Positions 9,804 through 19,617 of a stretch of 38,536 nt of DNA are shown one piece after another; within the stretch, counting starts at the first letter, position 1; every line of letters starts with the position of its first letter. Below the pieces are notes generated by a model. That model saw only the letters and a list, made by a program, of their open reading frames with translations, had not been told where the DNA came from and searched no databases. Source of the stretch: Thermoplasma sp. (GTDB lineage Archaea; Thermoplasmatota; Thermoplasmata; Thermoplasmatales; Thermoplasmataceae). A program made the position numbers and the translations under genes. Location of the stretch: positions 1-38,536 of the forward strand of contig NZ_JAGDXM010000041.1 in the NCBI RefSeq assembly GCF_023256435.1, written 5' to 3'.

Positions 9804-10628
9804 TCATCCTTTCATCCTTTTTGCCCTGCTGGATATTATCCTGTTTGCCTTGTTGATTAGGTAAGCTATGAGATAAAGCAGTGAAATCACACCCAATATC
9901 GCTATGGCCAATCTATGTTCGTAATCAAAGGAAGGGGTTAACACATATATTCCTGAATATCCTATGTATATGAGAAGGCCAAACCTTATGGCGAAACCGG
10001 CAAAATTTGAAAGAAAAAACCACGGTGCATTCATCTTCAGCGTTCCAGCTGCCAGCGAAGTTACATTTTTGAAGTAGGGTATGAAGGTGGCAACGAATAT
10101 TGAAAAAGGGCCATGATCCTGTATCCATTTATCTGCGGCCTCAAGATCCCTTTCGGTTATCTTGAAATAAGAGAGTGCCTTGAGCAGTATTGCCCTGCCA
10201 GCAAGTCTTCCGCCAGCGTATTCTATACCCATCTCAAAGAGCATTGCGAGAACTGAGACAAAGAATGCCGCAAATATGTTGAATTCGCCTATGGACGACA
10301 GGTATCCGTAGAATGGTATTATGAGATAATCTGGAAGAGGGGCAAAGGCCACAACAAAGAACATACCTTCATATCCCGTTAAAGAGAAGGGGGACAGTAT
10401 CTTTCTCTCATAGGAATAATAGGACGAGATGTTGACATAATGTATGTATGCGTTGGTTAGAGCCACAACCGATGCAAACAGTATCAGCAGGGAAAAGATA
10501 AATCCATAATAGGCATATTTCCCAAGTTCCTGATCGCCAGTAGGATTTACCTTCAGTATCAAGGATCTCGCACTTACTACAACCTTTTCCTTCAACGCGT
10601 CTTTTCTTGTCCTCTCTGTTGTACTCAT
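9804..10628 (-). CDS. DedA/SNARE-associated (VTT) membrane protein
   Basis: FAPLPDYLIIPFYGYL...EMGIEYAGGRLAGR...FIPYFKNVTSLAAGTLKM. Confidence 0.8.
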   Translation of the reverse strand: MSTTERTRKDALKEKVVVSARSLILKVNPTGDQELGKYAYYGFIFSLLILFASVVALTNAYIHYVNISSYYSYERKILSPFSLTGYEGMFFVVAFAPLPDYLIIPFYGYLSSIGEFNIFAAFFVSVLAMLFEMGIEYAGGRLAGRAILLKALSYFKITERDLEAADKWIQDHGPFSIFVATFIPYFKNVTSLAAGTLKMNAPWFFLSNFAGFAIRFGLLIYIGYSGIYVLTPSFDYEHRLAIAILGVISLLYLIAYLINKANRIISSRAKRMKG

Positions 10629-10832
10629 CGTGGCCTCTTCGTCTCACAATTCAGGACATGGCTGTTATTAATCCTTTCCCTGAAGTTTTCATTTTTGGAT
10701 CTGGGTTCTGCCCATATTGACAGTTCTATTTAGAGGTATTATAGCATACATACCTATGCTTTGGTAAAGCGGTGCAGTCCTATTCAACGCTTAAAAAGAG
10801 GAATATTTTCATAGCTAAGAAAGTATTTAATA

Positions 10833-11714
10833 GTGAAAAGACTTGATTCCCTAATGGACATAGTGGTATCAGGTGGCACTGGGCTCATAGGAAAGGCAAT
10901 AACAGAGATCCCTGGGAATAATTATTTCATAATAACGCGTGGAGGATCCAGAACAGAGGGGAACATAAGCTTTGTGAACTGGAACGAACTTGAAAAGATA
11001 AGAAGATGCGATGTGGTGATAAATCTCTCTGGGTTCAACATAGGTTCAAAACGTTGGAATCACAAGATCAAAGAAGAAATAATAAGGAGCAGAATAGAAA
11101 GTACAAGGACCATGGTTAAATTCATAGCATCCCTTGAAGAGAAGCCTGATGTTTTCCTCTCTGGATCAGCTATAGGCTACTATGGATATGATGATAACAG
11201 CACATTCGATGAAAGCTCACCTCCGGGAACAGGATTCCTGGCTGAGCTTGCGAATGCATGGGAGGATGAGGCGCTTAAAGCCTCAAAACTAACCAGAACG
11301 GTACTGCTGAGGACTTCTAACGTACTGAGCAGTCGTGGAGGATTTTTATCCAGAATAATGAATACACGTTCCAGAAGAGTATACTATTTTGGCTCAGGGG
11401 TCCAGCCAGTTTCATGGATTCATCTTGAAGATTATGTCAGCGCAGTCAGCTTCCTTATAGAGAATGAGACCATAAGTGGACCGGTAAATATGGCTTCGCC
11501 TTCGCCAGTTTCGTTCAGCGAACTAGCAGGCATCATATCAAAAGAGAAAGGCTATAAGACCATGCGCATTCCGGATCTGATAGGCCACATTATCCTTGGA
11601 TCCGAGATGTACAGGGAATTGATGAGTGGGCAAAAGGTGATCCCGAAGAAGCTTCTAGACTCAGGATTCCAATTCAAATATCCGGATATAGAATCTGCAG
11701 TAAGAAATCTCTAG
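10833..11714 (+). CDS. TIGR01777/SDR39U1-like epimerase (start GTG 10833 or ATG 10854)
   Basis: VSGGTGLIGKAI, VVINLSG, RIESTRTMV, GSAIGYYGYDD, FSELA motifs. Confidence 0.9.
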   Translation: MKRLDSLMDIVVSGGTGLIGKAITEIPGNNYFIITRGGSRTEGNISFVNWNELEKIRRCDVVINLSGFNIGSKRWNHKIKEEIIRSRIESTRTMVKFIASLEEKPDVFLSGSAIGYYGYDDNSTFDESSPPGTGFLAELANAWEDEALKASKLTRTVLLRTSNVLSSRGGFLSRIMNTRSRRVYYFGSGVQPVSWIHLEDYVSAVSFLIENETISGPVNMASPSPVSFSELAGIISKEKGYKTMRIPDLIGHIILGSEMYRELMSGQKVIPKKLLDSGFQFKYPDIESAVRNL

Positions 11715-11901
11715 ATCAATCCTCGTTAAAGAATAGATCTTAACTGCGCTGATGATGAAATCAAATACGCTTAGATGTAGAGCCATATTTTTAAGAGATT
11801 TTTCTGTTATCTTTTGTTTCCATACCAGTACCGTAGAGAGGAATGTCAGGGGTACCTTGATTTTCACCTTGTTTCGAATGTAATAACTAAACATCTTCAA
11901 G

Positions 11902-11912
11902 AAATATTAATA
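11902..11912 (+). promoter_or_regulatory. Putative TATA element of the ribosomal superoperon
   Basis: AAATATTAATA about 17-26 bp upstream of the GGGCTG where the structured leader begins. Confidence 0.5.
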
Positions 11913-11927
11913 ACCATGTTTGCATTA

Positions 11928-12058
11928 GGGCTGTAAGTGCTCGATAGAGCTGTCTTTACGGTGCTTTGAAAGCGCCATAAAGCCATACACGTTTGGGCAA
12001 CTCCTGCGAGAGTCCCAGAGTGGTCGATCTATTATTTTAGATCGGCATACAACGTGTA
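11928..12058 (+). ncRNA. Candidate structured leader RNA or small ncRNA upstream of L3
   Basis: Successive hairpins GCTC-GATA-GAGC, CTTTA-c-GGTGCTT-TGA-AAGCGCC-a-TAAAG, ACTC..GAGT, GTCGATCTA-TTATTT-TAGATCGGC, with the last two enclosed by TACACGTT/AACGTGTA. Confidence 0.5.
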
Positions 12059-12080
12059 ACGGTATAAGGTGGTGAATTAG

Positions 12081-13076
12081 ATGGCGACGCCTCATCATTC
12101 GAGAAGGGGGTCAATGGCATATTACCCCAGAGTAAGAGCGAAGAGTTTAGATCCAAAGATCCGTAGCTGGCCTGAGATAAAGGGAGAGGTCAAGGTGCAG
12201 GGGTTCGCTGGATTCAAGGTTGGAATGACGCATGTGGAGATGATAGATTACAGGAAGAAGAGCGTCACAGCCGGACAGCCGATCCTTGTGCCTGTAACGG
12301 TCGTGGAGGTTCCGCCTCTCGATGTTATCGGTTATCGTCTTTATGACGAAGATCCGGAGGGGAATCTGGTCGTTACCTATGAAACATGGGCTAAGGATCT
12401 GGATAAGGAGATATTCAGGAAAATTCCTGAAATCAAGAAAAATGTTGAAAGAGAACCGCCTGAATCATATGCTGATGTTAGGATAATAGTTGCTACAAGG
12501 AACAAGGATGTAGCCGGCATACCATCAAAGAAGCCGGAGATATTCGAATTGAGGATCGGCGGTGGCAATTCACTTAAGGATCGTCTGGACTACGCTAGGA
12601 ATCATCTGGGTAAACAGATAATTTTCAGCGATTTCTCCAAGGCTGGAAAGTTTGTTGACGTGGTTTCAGTGACGAAAGGCAAAGGATTCACAGGCCACGT
12701 TAAGAGATTTGGAGTAAAACTGCTTCCAAGAAAGAACAGAAAGCACAGGAGAATGATAGGTACGCTTGGTCCATGGCATCCTGACTGGGTAAGAAACACG
12801 GTCCCTCAGGCAGGTCAGATGGGATTCCAGCAGAGAACCATAAGCAACGTAAGAGTCATCAAATATGGGAGCAAGGATGATGTAGATGCTATAAATGTCC
12901 GTGGCGGTTTCCTCCATTACGGCATGGTGAAGAATGACTACGTTCTTCTTTTCGGTTCAATACCCGGACCTGCAAAGAGACTGATAAAGATGAGAGACCC
13001 AGCAAGGCAGAAGGTGCCAGACATAGAGGAAGTCAAACTTGAGTATGTATCATTGGAATCAAAACAGGGTGATTGA
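12081..13076 (+). CDS. rpl3: Ribosomal protein uL3
   Basis: FAGFKVGMTHVEMID; VTKGKGFTGHVKRFGVKLLPRKNRKHRRMIGTLGPWHP. Confidence 0.97.
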   Translation: MATPHHSRRGSMAYYPRVRAKSLDPKIRSWPEIKGEVKVQGFAGFKVGMTHVEMIDYRKKSVTAGQPILVPVTVVEVPPLDVIGYRLYDEDPEGNLVVTYETWAKDLDKEIFRKIPEIKKNVEREPPESYADVRIIVATRNKDVAGIPSKKPEIFELRIGGGNSLKDRLDYARNHLGKQIIFSDFSKAGKFVDVVSVTKGKGFTGHVKRFGVKLLPRKNRKHRRMIGTLGPWHPDWVRNTVPQAGQMGFQQRTISNVRVIKYGSKDDVDAINVRGGFLHYGMVKNDYVLLFGSIPGPAKRLIKMRDPARQKVPDIEEVKLEYVSLESKQGD

Positions 13077-13840
13077 ATACGAAGGTACCAATTTATTCAA
13101 TTTCTGGTGAAACTAAGGGAGAGATCGATCTTCCAGAGATATTCGATACAGAGGTTAGAGAGGATCTCATAAGGAAGGCCTTCAGAGCTATTTCGCTTTC
13201 TATGAGGCAACCCTATGGTTCATCCCCTCTAGCTGGAATGAGGAGAGTGGGCCATACCACCAGACCAGGACTTGGCATTTCGAGAATGCCAAGGATAGCG
13301 GGTGGATCCAGGGTGGTCGGCATAGCCAGTGCTGTAGGTGGAAAAAGTGCGCATTCACCAAGGGTCACCAAGAATCTCTACGTCAAGATAAATGACAAGG
13401 AAAGAAAGATCGCAAAGTACTCTGCAATTGCACTCACAGCATCATCCGAAGCTGTCAAAAAGAGAGGACACAGATTCAAGGATGATCTTAAGCTTCCGAT
13501 CGTGGTGGAAGATGGTCTCGAAGGTATAGCGAAGACGAAGGATGCCATAGCACTGCTGAAGAATATAGGGGTGTACGAGGATATTGAAAGATCCAGTGAA
13601 GGAAAGCATATCAGAGCGGGTCGTGGAAAGATGAGAGGAAGAAAATACAGGCAGCCAAAGAGTGTGCTGATAGTTGCAAAGAACTCTTCCGCGCTGAAGG
13701 CATTCAGATCTCTACCTGGGGTTGATGTGGCATCTCCGAACTCGCTCAGCATAAGGAAACTTGCCCCGGGTGGCGTGGGCGGCAGGCTTACCATATTCAC
13801 TGAAGGTGCGATTGAATCACTGAAGGAGGTGAATCCATGA
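13073..13840 (+). CDS. rpl4: Ribosomal protein uL4 (TTG start)
   Basis: GVGRL-like archaeal L4: RRVGHTTRPGLGISRMPRIAGGSRVVGIASAVGGKSAHSPR. Confidence 0.95.
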   Translation: MNTKVPIYSISGETKGEIDLPEIFDTEVREDLIRKAFRAISLSMRQPYGSSPLAGMRRVGHTTRPGLGISRMPRIAGGSRVVGIASAVGGKSAHSPRVTKNLYVKINDKERKIAKYSAIALTASSEAVKKRGHRFKDDLKLPIVVEDGLEGIAKTKDAIALLKNIGVYEDIERSSEGKHIRAGRGKMRGRKYRQPKSVLIVAKNSSALKAFRSLPGVDVASPNSLSIRKLAPGGVGGRLTIFTEGAIESLKEVNP

Positions 13841-14091
13841 AGGGCGATGTGATAATATCACCTCTTTCTACAGAAAAAACTGCTTTAATGGCTGAAAAGG
13901 AGAATAAGCTGACGCTGATAGTCAGGAGAGAAGCCAATAAGGAAATGATCAAGAAAGAGGTAGAGGAAAGGTTCGGAGTGAAGGTTGAGGAGATCAACGT
14001 ACTCATAACGAAAAAAGGAAAAAAGGCAATAGTAAAGCTGGCAAAGGAGTTCTCGGCTGAAGAGATAGCCGAGCGTATTGGTGTGTTCTGA
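13837..14091 (+). CDS. rpl23: Ribosomal protein uL23
   Basis: [45 protein letters not shown]. Confidence 0.95.
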   Translation: MKGDVIISPLSTEKTALMAEKENKLTLIVRREANKEMIKKEVEERFGVKVEEINVLITKKGKKAIVKLAKEFSAEEIAERIGVF

Positions 14092-14099
14092 GGTGTATT

Positions 14100-14801
14100 A
14101 TGGGTAAACATATAATCCCGCAGAGAAGAGGACATGGAAGCCTGGTTTACAGGAGTCCAAGTCACAGGCATCTGGCAGATATAAAACATGTTGCGCCAGG
14201 ATCATACGTGGTAAAGGACATAATCCATGCGCCAGGCAGGAACGCCCCGCTCTTGGAATTGATGGGCAACGATGGAAAGAAGGCATACCAGATAGCTTTC
14301 ACCGGAGCCTATGTTGGGCAGAACATAGTCGCTGGAAATGTGGATAGCGTTGCGCCTGGCACAACAACGGTTCTCGCAAATATACCTGACGGAAGCTATG
14401 TGTACAATATAGAGAGCAGTCCGGGAGATGGCGGAGAATTCTGCAGAAGTGCAGGTACGTTTGCACTGGTCGTCTCACACGGACAGCATGTGACACTGAA
14501 GCTGCCGTCCGGTAGAATGAGAGATTTCGATCCAAGATGCAGAGCAACGGTTGGTGTGGTGGCAGCTTCCGGTCTTAAGGATCCGCCGATCCTGAAGGCA
14601 GGTACGCATGTTCATTACCTTAGGAGCAAGGCGAAGCGTCCGTATACGGTAAGGGGTGTTGCCATGAACGCTGTGAATCATCCGCATGGAGGCGGAAACC
14701 ACCAGCATGTAGGTAGGCCAAGTACCGTTGGAAGGAACGCTCCACCAGGAAGGAAGGTAGGAAGGCTTTCACCGAAGAGGAGGAGAGTAAATGGTCGTTA
14801 A
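14100..14801 (+). CDS. rpl2: Ribosomal protein uL2
   Basis: [38 protein letters not shown]. Confidence 0.98.
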   Translation: MGKHIIPQRRGHGSLVYRSPSHRHLADIKHVAPGSYVVKDIIHAPGRNAPLLELMGNDGKKAYQIAFTGAYVGQNIVAGNVDSVAPGTTTVLANIPDGSYVYNIESSPGDGGEFCRSAGTFALVVSHGQHVTLKLPSGRMRDFDPRCRATVGVVAASGLKDPPILKAGTHVHYLRSKAKRPYTVRGVAMNAVNHPHGGGNHQHVGRPSTVGRNAPPGRKVGRLSPKRRRVNGR

Positions 14802-15246
14802 TAAACAGGGCTCTGTTAAATCAATAAAGAGAAAGGCAAGGAAGTCAAGGAAGGTAGTGAGTGGCAGGGCTAAAGAGTTCAGCTATAAGGGTTATTCCCT
14901 TGAGGATCTCCAGAAGATGAGTCTGGAGGAACTCATTAAGATCCTGCCAGCAAGAGCAAGGAGAACTCTTTCCAGGGAGCCGAACTACGAGCAGAAGAAA
15001 CTCATGGAAAAGCTCGAGGGAGACGAGGAGGATATAAAAACTCATGTCAGAGACGTCATAATCCTTCCAAACTATGTTGGCAAGATAGTCGAAGTTTACA
15101 ATGGGAACAGTTACTTCAAGTTCGAAATTAAGCCAGAGATGATTGGGCACTATCTGGGAGAATTCGTGATGACAAGAAAGGAGGTAAAGCACTCTGGGCC
15201 TGGTGTAGGTGCTACTCGTTCGTCTAAATTCATGCCGCTGAAGTGA
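14791..15246 (+). CDS. rps19: Ribosomal protein uS19
   Basis: [36 protein letters not shown]. Confidence 0.96.
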   Translation: MVVNKQGSVKSIKRKARKSRKVVSGRAKEFSYKGYSLEDLQKMSLEELIKILPARARRTLSREPNYEQKKLMEKLEGDEEDIKTHVRDVIILPNYVGKIVEVYNGNSYFKFEIKPEMIGHYLGEFVMTRKEVKHSGPGVGATRSSKFMPLK

Positions 15247-15251
15247 TCAAC

Positions 15252-15698
15252 ATGAAAGGATATTCAATGGAAATTGAAGGAAATCAGGCAAGAGCAAGGA
15301 TAAGGGAGGCGGAAATTTCGTTAAAGGATTCCGTCAACATAGCACATCATCTTAGAGGTATGCCGCTCTCAAGGGCGAAGGAAATAATCGATGGTGTCAT
15401 AAATAAAACATATGCAATACCCTATTTCAGATATCTAGACTCGGTTTCCCATAGACCGGGGATCGGCCCTGGGAGATATCCAGTCAAGGCTGCAAAGGCA
15501 TTCAAGCAGCTGCTGGAAAATGTCGAGAACAATGCGGAGTTCAAGGGAATGAACACGGATAATCTTATCATCCGACACATAGCAGCAAACAAGGGCAGGA
15601 TGATCAAGAAGTACACGCCAAAAGCCTATGGAAGGGCTGGTGCAAACTTCAAAGATCTCATCAATCTTGAGATAATAGTCACGGAGGGATCAGAATGA
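15252..15698 (+). CDS. rpl22: Ribosomal protein uL22 (ORF extends to 15243)
   Basis: L22 sequence ([23 protein letters not shown]..); AGTGATC Shine-Dalgarno favours ATG 15252. Confidence 0.93.
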   Translation: MKGYSMEIEGNQARARIREAEISLKDSVNIAHHLRGMPLSRAKEIIDGVINKTYAIPYFRYLDSVSHRPGIGPGRYPVKAAKAFKQLLENVENNAEFKGMNTDNLIIRHIAANKGRMIKKYTPKAYGRAGANFKDLINLEIIVTEGSE

Positions 15699-16372
15699 AG
15701 GAGAGAAAATTCATCAATGAAGCGGTTAAGAGGCTGCTCGTTTACGAGTATGTTGTTAAGGAAACTGAAAACGCTGGCTTCGGAAACATGATAATGAAGA
15801 GAACTCCGTTTGGCACAAATATAACGCTTTATGTGAACAGACCAGGGCTTGTTATAGGAAGACGCGGCAGCAAGGTACAGCAGATGACCGAAACTCTTGA
15901 AAAGAAGTACGGTATTGAGACGCCTCAGATCGAGGTAAAAGATGTGAAGGATCCTGATCTCAACCCGTCGGTGATCGCAAAGAAGATAGCGCTTTCGCTC
16001 GAGAAGGGATGGTCCTATAGAAAGGCAGGCAATACGTCTCTGAACAGAACAATACAGGCAGGCGCGAGGGGAGTATTGATAAAGATATCAGGGAAGATAT
16101 CCGGGGAACGAGCAAGGTACCAGAAGTTCATATATGGAAACGTTAAATATTCAGGAGAACCAGGAAGCAAAGGTATGATAACGGGATTCTCTACAGCAAA
16201 GCTCAAGGTGGGCATACTGGGCGTGACGGTCAAGATACTGAACCCAGATTACAAGCTTCCAGATGTGTTCAGTATAGAAAATATAACGGGAGGTGAAGAG
16301 GTTGGAACTGAGAGCAAAGCAGATAAGGCAGATGTCGAAGGAAGAGAGGCAGGAGACACTGAAGAATCTTAA
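15695..16372 (+). CDS. rps3: Ribosomal protein uS3 with acidic C-terminal tail
   Basis: KH domain [24 protein letters not shown]; archaeal S3 C-terminal domain. Confidence 0.96.
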   Translation: MKERKFINEAVKRLLVYEYVVKETENAGFGNMIMKRTPFGTNITLYVNRPGLVIGRRGSKVQQMTETLEKKYGIETPQIEVKDVKDPDLNPSVIAKKIALSLEKGWSYRKAGNTSLNRTIQAGARGVLIKISGKISGERARYQKFIYGNVKYSGEPGSKGMITGFSTAKLKVGILGVTVKILNPDYKLPDVFSIENITGGEEVGTESKADKADVEGREAGDTEES

Positions 16373-16499
16373 GGAGAGCCTTCTTCATGAGAGGGCCCTG
16401 ATATCAATGGGAGGTTCTTCTCCCAGTCCTGGCAAGGTACGTGCAATAAGGCGTCAGATAGCCAGGCTATTGACAGTTGAGAGGGAGGAAAAAAGGTAA
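16302..16499 (+). CDS. rpl29: Ribosomal protein uL29 (TTG start favoured; ORF track start GTG 16293)
   Basis: [32 protein letters not shown] matches L29; GGGAGGTGA Shine-Dalgarno 5 nt before TTG. Confidence 0.88.
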   Translation: MELRAKQIRQMSKEERQETLKNLKESLLHERALISMGGSSPSPGKVRAIRRQIARLLTVEREEKR

Positions 16500-16799
16500 A
16501 TGAAGGATAAAAATTTCACCGGCATGCCCAAGGAATTACAGCCTTGGGAAGGATTCGGAAGAGAAACGCAGGCCGTCAAGATAATGGTTGACAAGAGAAG
16601 GTATGGAAAATTCGTCACCATCATAGAAGGCATAGATCCAAAGACAGAGGACATTGAAAAGATAGCCAAAGAGCTGAAGAAGAAGGTAGCCTCAGGCGGT
16701 ACAGTGAAAGAGGGAAAGATAATTGAACTCCAGGGAGACCATAGGCAAGAGGTCAAAAAATACCTCGAAGACATGGGATTCAAAGCGAGCGTGGAATGA
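16500..16799 (+). CDS. Translation initiation factor aIF1 (SUI1 family)
   Basis: GFGRETQAVKIMVDKRRYGKFVTIIEGID...KKVASGGTVKEGKIIELQGDHR. Confidence 0.93.
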   Translation: MKDKNFTGMPKELQPWEGFGRETQAVKIMVDKRRYGKFVTIIEGIDPKTEDIEKIAKELKKKVASGGTVKEGKIIELQGDHRQEVKKYLEDMGFKASVE

Positions 16800-16800
16800 G

Positions 16801-17064
16801 ATGATCTATTTCGACGAATTCACTGGAATGGATATTTCGGTGATCGACAGCCCGAACAGGACTGAAATAGGAAAGAAGGGCCTGGTCAGTTTCGAAACCA
16901 AGAACATGTTGGAAATAGATACCGGCGGGAGAAGAATAAAGATAGCGAAGCATCTGAGGAGATTCAAGATAAATGATCGGTATGTTGATGGAGATCTGAT
17001 AAATATGCGGCCTGAAGACAGGCTGAAGGAATACCGCAGAATATTGAGAGATCTTAGGAGGTAA
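16801..17064 (+). CDS. rnp1: RNase P protein component 1 (Rpp29/Pop4 family)
   Basis: Conserved position; GKKGLVSFETKNMLEIDTGGRRIKIAKHLRRFKI; ORF-track start at 16723 is an artefactual extension. Confidence 0.88.
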   Translation: MIYFDEFTGMDISVIDSPNRTEIGKKGLVSFETKNMLEIDTGGRRIKIAKHLRRFKINDRYVDGDLINMRPEDRLKEYRRILRDLRR

Positions 17065-17068
17065 GAAG

Positions 17069-17398
17069 ATGTATACACGTAATATAGGACTCGACGTCAA
17101 AGCGCCAGAAAATGAATGCAACGATCCGCACTGCCCATATCATGGGAAGCTGTCTGTAAGAGGTCAGGTACTCGTAGGCAGAGTTGTGTCAGCAAATATG
17201 ACCAAGAGTGCGGTCGTTGCCAGGGAGTACCAGCAGTACATTCCAAAATATGAAAGAAAGGCAACAAAGATAAAAAAATATCACGTTCATGTTCCAGACT
17301 GCATTAAGATCAAACCGGGAGACACCGTGAGGTTTGCCGAATGCAGGAAGTTGGCCAAAACGATTTCTTTCGTAATTGTTGAGAAGGTGAACCAATGA
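17069..17398 (+). CDS. rps17: Ribosomal protein uS17
   Basis: C..DPHCPYHGKLSVRGQVLVGRVVSANMTKSAVV. Confidence 0.95.
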   Translation: MYTRNIGLDVKAPENECNDPHCPYHGKLSVRGQVLVGRVVSANMTKSAVVAREYQQYIPKYERKATKIKKYHVHVPDCIKIKPGDTVRFAECRKLAKTISFVIVEKVNQ

Positions 17399-17793
17399 AG
17401 GGAATAGCAGGCAGACAGACAAGGGGATTGCCGCTTGGTGCGAATATAACATGCGCTGACAATACGGGGGCCAGATCTATAAGCCTTATCGACGTCAAGG
17501 CATGGCACGGAAAGGCAAGAAGGATACCTGCAGCTGGTGTGGGCGATATGTTCATGGCTAGCGTTAAAAAGGGCACTCCTGAAATGAGATCCAAGGTTGT
17601 GTACGCAGTCGTCATCAGGCAGAAGCGTCCCTATCGGAGACCTGATGGTACGATGGTGCAATTCGAGGACAATGCGGCTGTTCTGGTGACGCCTGATGGC
17701 GAGGTACGCGGTTCTGAGATCAAAGGACCCGTTGCCAGGGAAGCAGCCGAAAGATGGCCAAGAATAGCGGCCATAGCATCCATTATAGTTTAA
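17395..17793 (+). CDS. rpl14: Ribosomal protein uL14
   Basis: LGANITCADNTGARSISLIDVKAW; GEVRGSEIKGPVAREAAERWPRIAAIASIIV. Confidence 0.97.
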   Translation: MKGIAGRQTRGLPLGANITCADNTGARSISLIDVKAWHGKARRIPAAGVGDMFMASVKKGTPEMRSKVVYAVVIRQKRPYRRPDGTMVQFEDNAAVLVTPDGEVRGSEIKGPVAREAAERWPRIAAIASIIV

Positions 17794-17804
17794 GGTGATC
17801 GCTA

Positions 17805-18242
17805 ATGTACAGAAAGATGGAGGTATCTCTTAGCAAGGATCTGAGAAAGAAATATGGAATCCGTTCGTTCCCTGTGATCAAGGGCGATGTTGTCAAAGTC
17901 ATTAGTGGATCAAAGAAGGGAGAGGGCGGCAAGGTCGCAGAAGTGGATCATGCTGCCGGCTTAGTTGTGGTTGAAGGTATAACCATAGCCAAGGCTGATG
18001 GAAAACAGAAGGGCTTCGGTATCCAGCCAGAAAAGCTTCAGATCACCCATCTGGATCTGTCTCGTGGTGACAGATTCGATAAGATCAAATCGCTGGCTGC
18101 CAGGAAGAATATAGTGGTAGAGAAGCCAGAACCAGAACCTGCCGAGACCAAGCAGGAGGAGAAGGCTGAACCGGAGAAAACCGGAGAAGAGCCAGTAGCG
18201 GAGGAAAAAGCGGAGGTTGATGAAGATGATAAACAGAACTAA
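17805..18242 (+). CDS. rpl24: Ribosomal protein uL24 with Glu/Lys/Pro-rich C-terminal extension
   Basis: RSFPVIKGDVVKVISGSKKGEGGKVAEVD; KOW motif. Confidence 0.94.
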   Translation: MYRKMEVSLSKDLRKKYGIRSFPVIKGDVVKVISGSKKGEGGKVAEVDHAAGLVVVEGITIAKADGKQKGFGIQPEKLQITHLDLSRGDRFDKIKSLAARKNIVVEKPEPEPAETKQEEKAEPEKTGEEPVAEEKAEVDEDDKQN

Positions 18243-18933
18243 GAGGCTGATGGTATCAAGGCAGGTGAAGATCCCGAGGAAGACCTTCTTCTGGGGTCCA
18301 ACCCCAAATCCTGGCATGCATCCTAAGGATCAGTCGGTAACCTTGCTATCGATAATCAGGGACTATCTCGGTCTATCAGACAAGGAACGTGAAGCTGCCA
18401 GAATATTGGCGAACGGACTTGTCAAGGTGGACGGAAAGGTCGTTAGGCAGAAGAAATTTGCAGTCGGATTCATGGATGTAGTTGAGATCAATAACGAATT
18501 CTTCAGAATGATATACAATGATCAGGGTGCGCTTGTACTGATGAGAGAGGATAAGGAGAGATCCGGAATCAAACTGCTCAAAGTGAAGACCAAGGTCGTA
18601 GCTCCTGGAAACAAGATACAGATAGGAACTCACGATGGAAGGACGATAATGACAGATGATAAGAGCATCAAGGTAGGGGATGTGCTGGTAGTTTCCATTC
18701 CGGACATACAGATAAAGGAAATAATAAAGATGCAGCCAGGTAACAAGGCCTATCTTACAGCTGGATCTCATGTCAACCAGATAGGTACAATAAGCAAGAT
18801 AGAGGTCAAGGAGGGATCTTCTGCTAACCTGGTACACTTCCAGGAAGGCTTCTCCACCATAAAGGATCATGTCTTCATGGTGGGCAGTTCGAAGTTCTCC
18901 TTCGCAATAAGTCCTGAAGAGGTGATCCCATGA
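18226..18933 (+). CDS. rps4e: Ribosomal protein eS4 (start 18220 or 18226)
   Basis: IPRKTFFWGPTPNPGMHPKDQSVTLLSIIRDYLGLS; GGAGG Shine-Dalgarno at 18212. Confidence 0.93.
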   Translation: MINRTKRLMVSRQVKIPRKTFFWGPTPNPGMHPKDQSVTLLSIIRDYLGLSDKEREAARILANGLVKVDGKVVRQKKFAVGFMDVVEINNEFFRMIYNDQGALVLMREDKERSGIKLLKVKTKVVAPGNKIQIGTHDGRTIMTDDKSIKVGDVLVVSIPDIQIKEIIKMQPGNKAYLTAGSHVNQIGTISKIEVKEGSSANLVHFQEGFSTIKDHVFMVGSSKFSFAISPEEVIP

Positions 18934-19442
18934 ATCCCATGGAGGAGATCATCATAGACAAGGTCGTAGTAAACATAGGTGTCGGACAGGCAGGAGATCG
19001 CCTTACGAAGGCTGCAAAGGTCCTAGAGATGCTTACAGGCCATAAGGCAACGAACACTCTTGCAAAGAAGAGCGTCCGTGATTTCAACATAAGGAAGAGA
19101 TTGCCCATAGGTGTTAAGGTGACGCTCAGGAAGAAGGATGCAATGGAATTCCTGAACAGGGCTTTCTATGTGAAGGACTACAAGATAACAGATTACTCAT
19201 TCGACAAACACGGAAATGCGTACTTTGGTATATCTGATTATACTGATTTCAAGGGAATGAAGTATGATCCTGATATAGGTATATTTGGTATGGATGTCGC
19301 CATCGTATTCAAGAGACGGGGCGGATACAGAATAGAGAGAAGAAGGATCGCGGCGAGAACTGTACCAAATAGCATAAGGATAAAGAAGGAAGAAGCGCAG
19401 GAGTTCCTGCAGAAGAACTTCAAGGTTACAGTGGTGAGGTGA
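18930..19442 (+). CDS. rpl5: Ribosomal protein uL5
   Basis: [48 protein letters not shown]. Confidence 0.97.
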   Translation: MNPMEEIIIDKVVVNIGVGQAGDRLTKAAKVLEMLTGHKATNTLAKKSVRDFNIRKRLPIGVKVTLRKKDAMEFLNRAFYVKDYKITDYSFDKHGNAYFGISDYTDFKGMKYDPDIGIFGMDVAIVFKRRGGYRIERRRIAARTVPNSIRIKKEEAQEFLQKNFKVTVVR

Positions 19443-19446
19443 AATT

Positions 19447-19608
19447 TTGTCTCAGGTAAAACTTAAACCAAAGAAGAAGTACGGGCATATTGACGGTTGT
19501 GTCAGATGCGGTAGGAAGAGAGGCATTGTAAGAAGGTATGGCCTGCACCTGTGCAGACAGTGCTTTAGAGAGACTGCAAGACAGTTGGGTTTTGAGAAAT
19601 ATAGCTGA
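19447..19608 (+). CDS. rps14: Ribosomal protein uS14 (zinc type), 53 aa, TTG start; not in ORF track
   Basis: Manual translation [53 protein letters not shown], CxxC...CxxC. Confidence 0.96.
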
Positions 19609-19617
19609 GGTGTCCAG

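Noticed and set aside
10743-10760. Small inverted repeat AGCATA-n6-TATGCT upstream of the SDR gene
   Set aside because: Short arms, no shared copy elsewhere seen; insufficient to call an operator
11740-11775. TGATGATGA resembling a C box of a C/D sRNA
   Set aside because: No convincing D, C' or D' boxes at proper spacing
11661-11900. 79-aa minus-strand ORF between the SDR gene and the L3 operon
   Set aside because: No domain, AT-rich intergenic character, no convincing Shine-Dalgarno or TATA
18376-18870. 164-aa minus-strand ORF opposite rps4e
   Set aside because: Antisense shadow of a conserved r-protein gene
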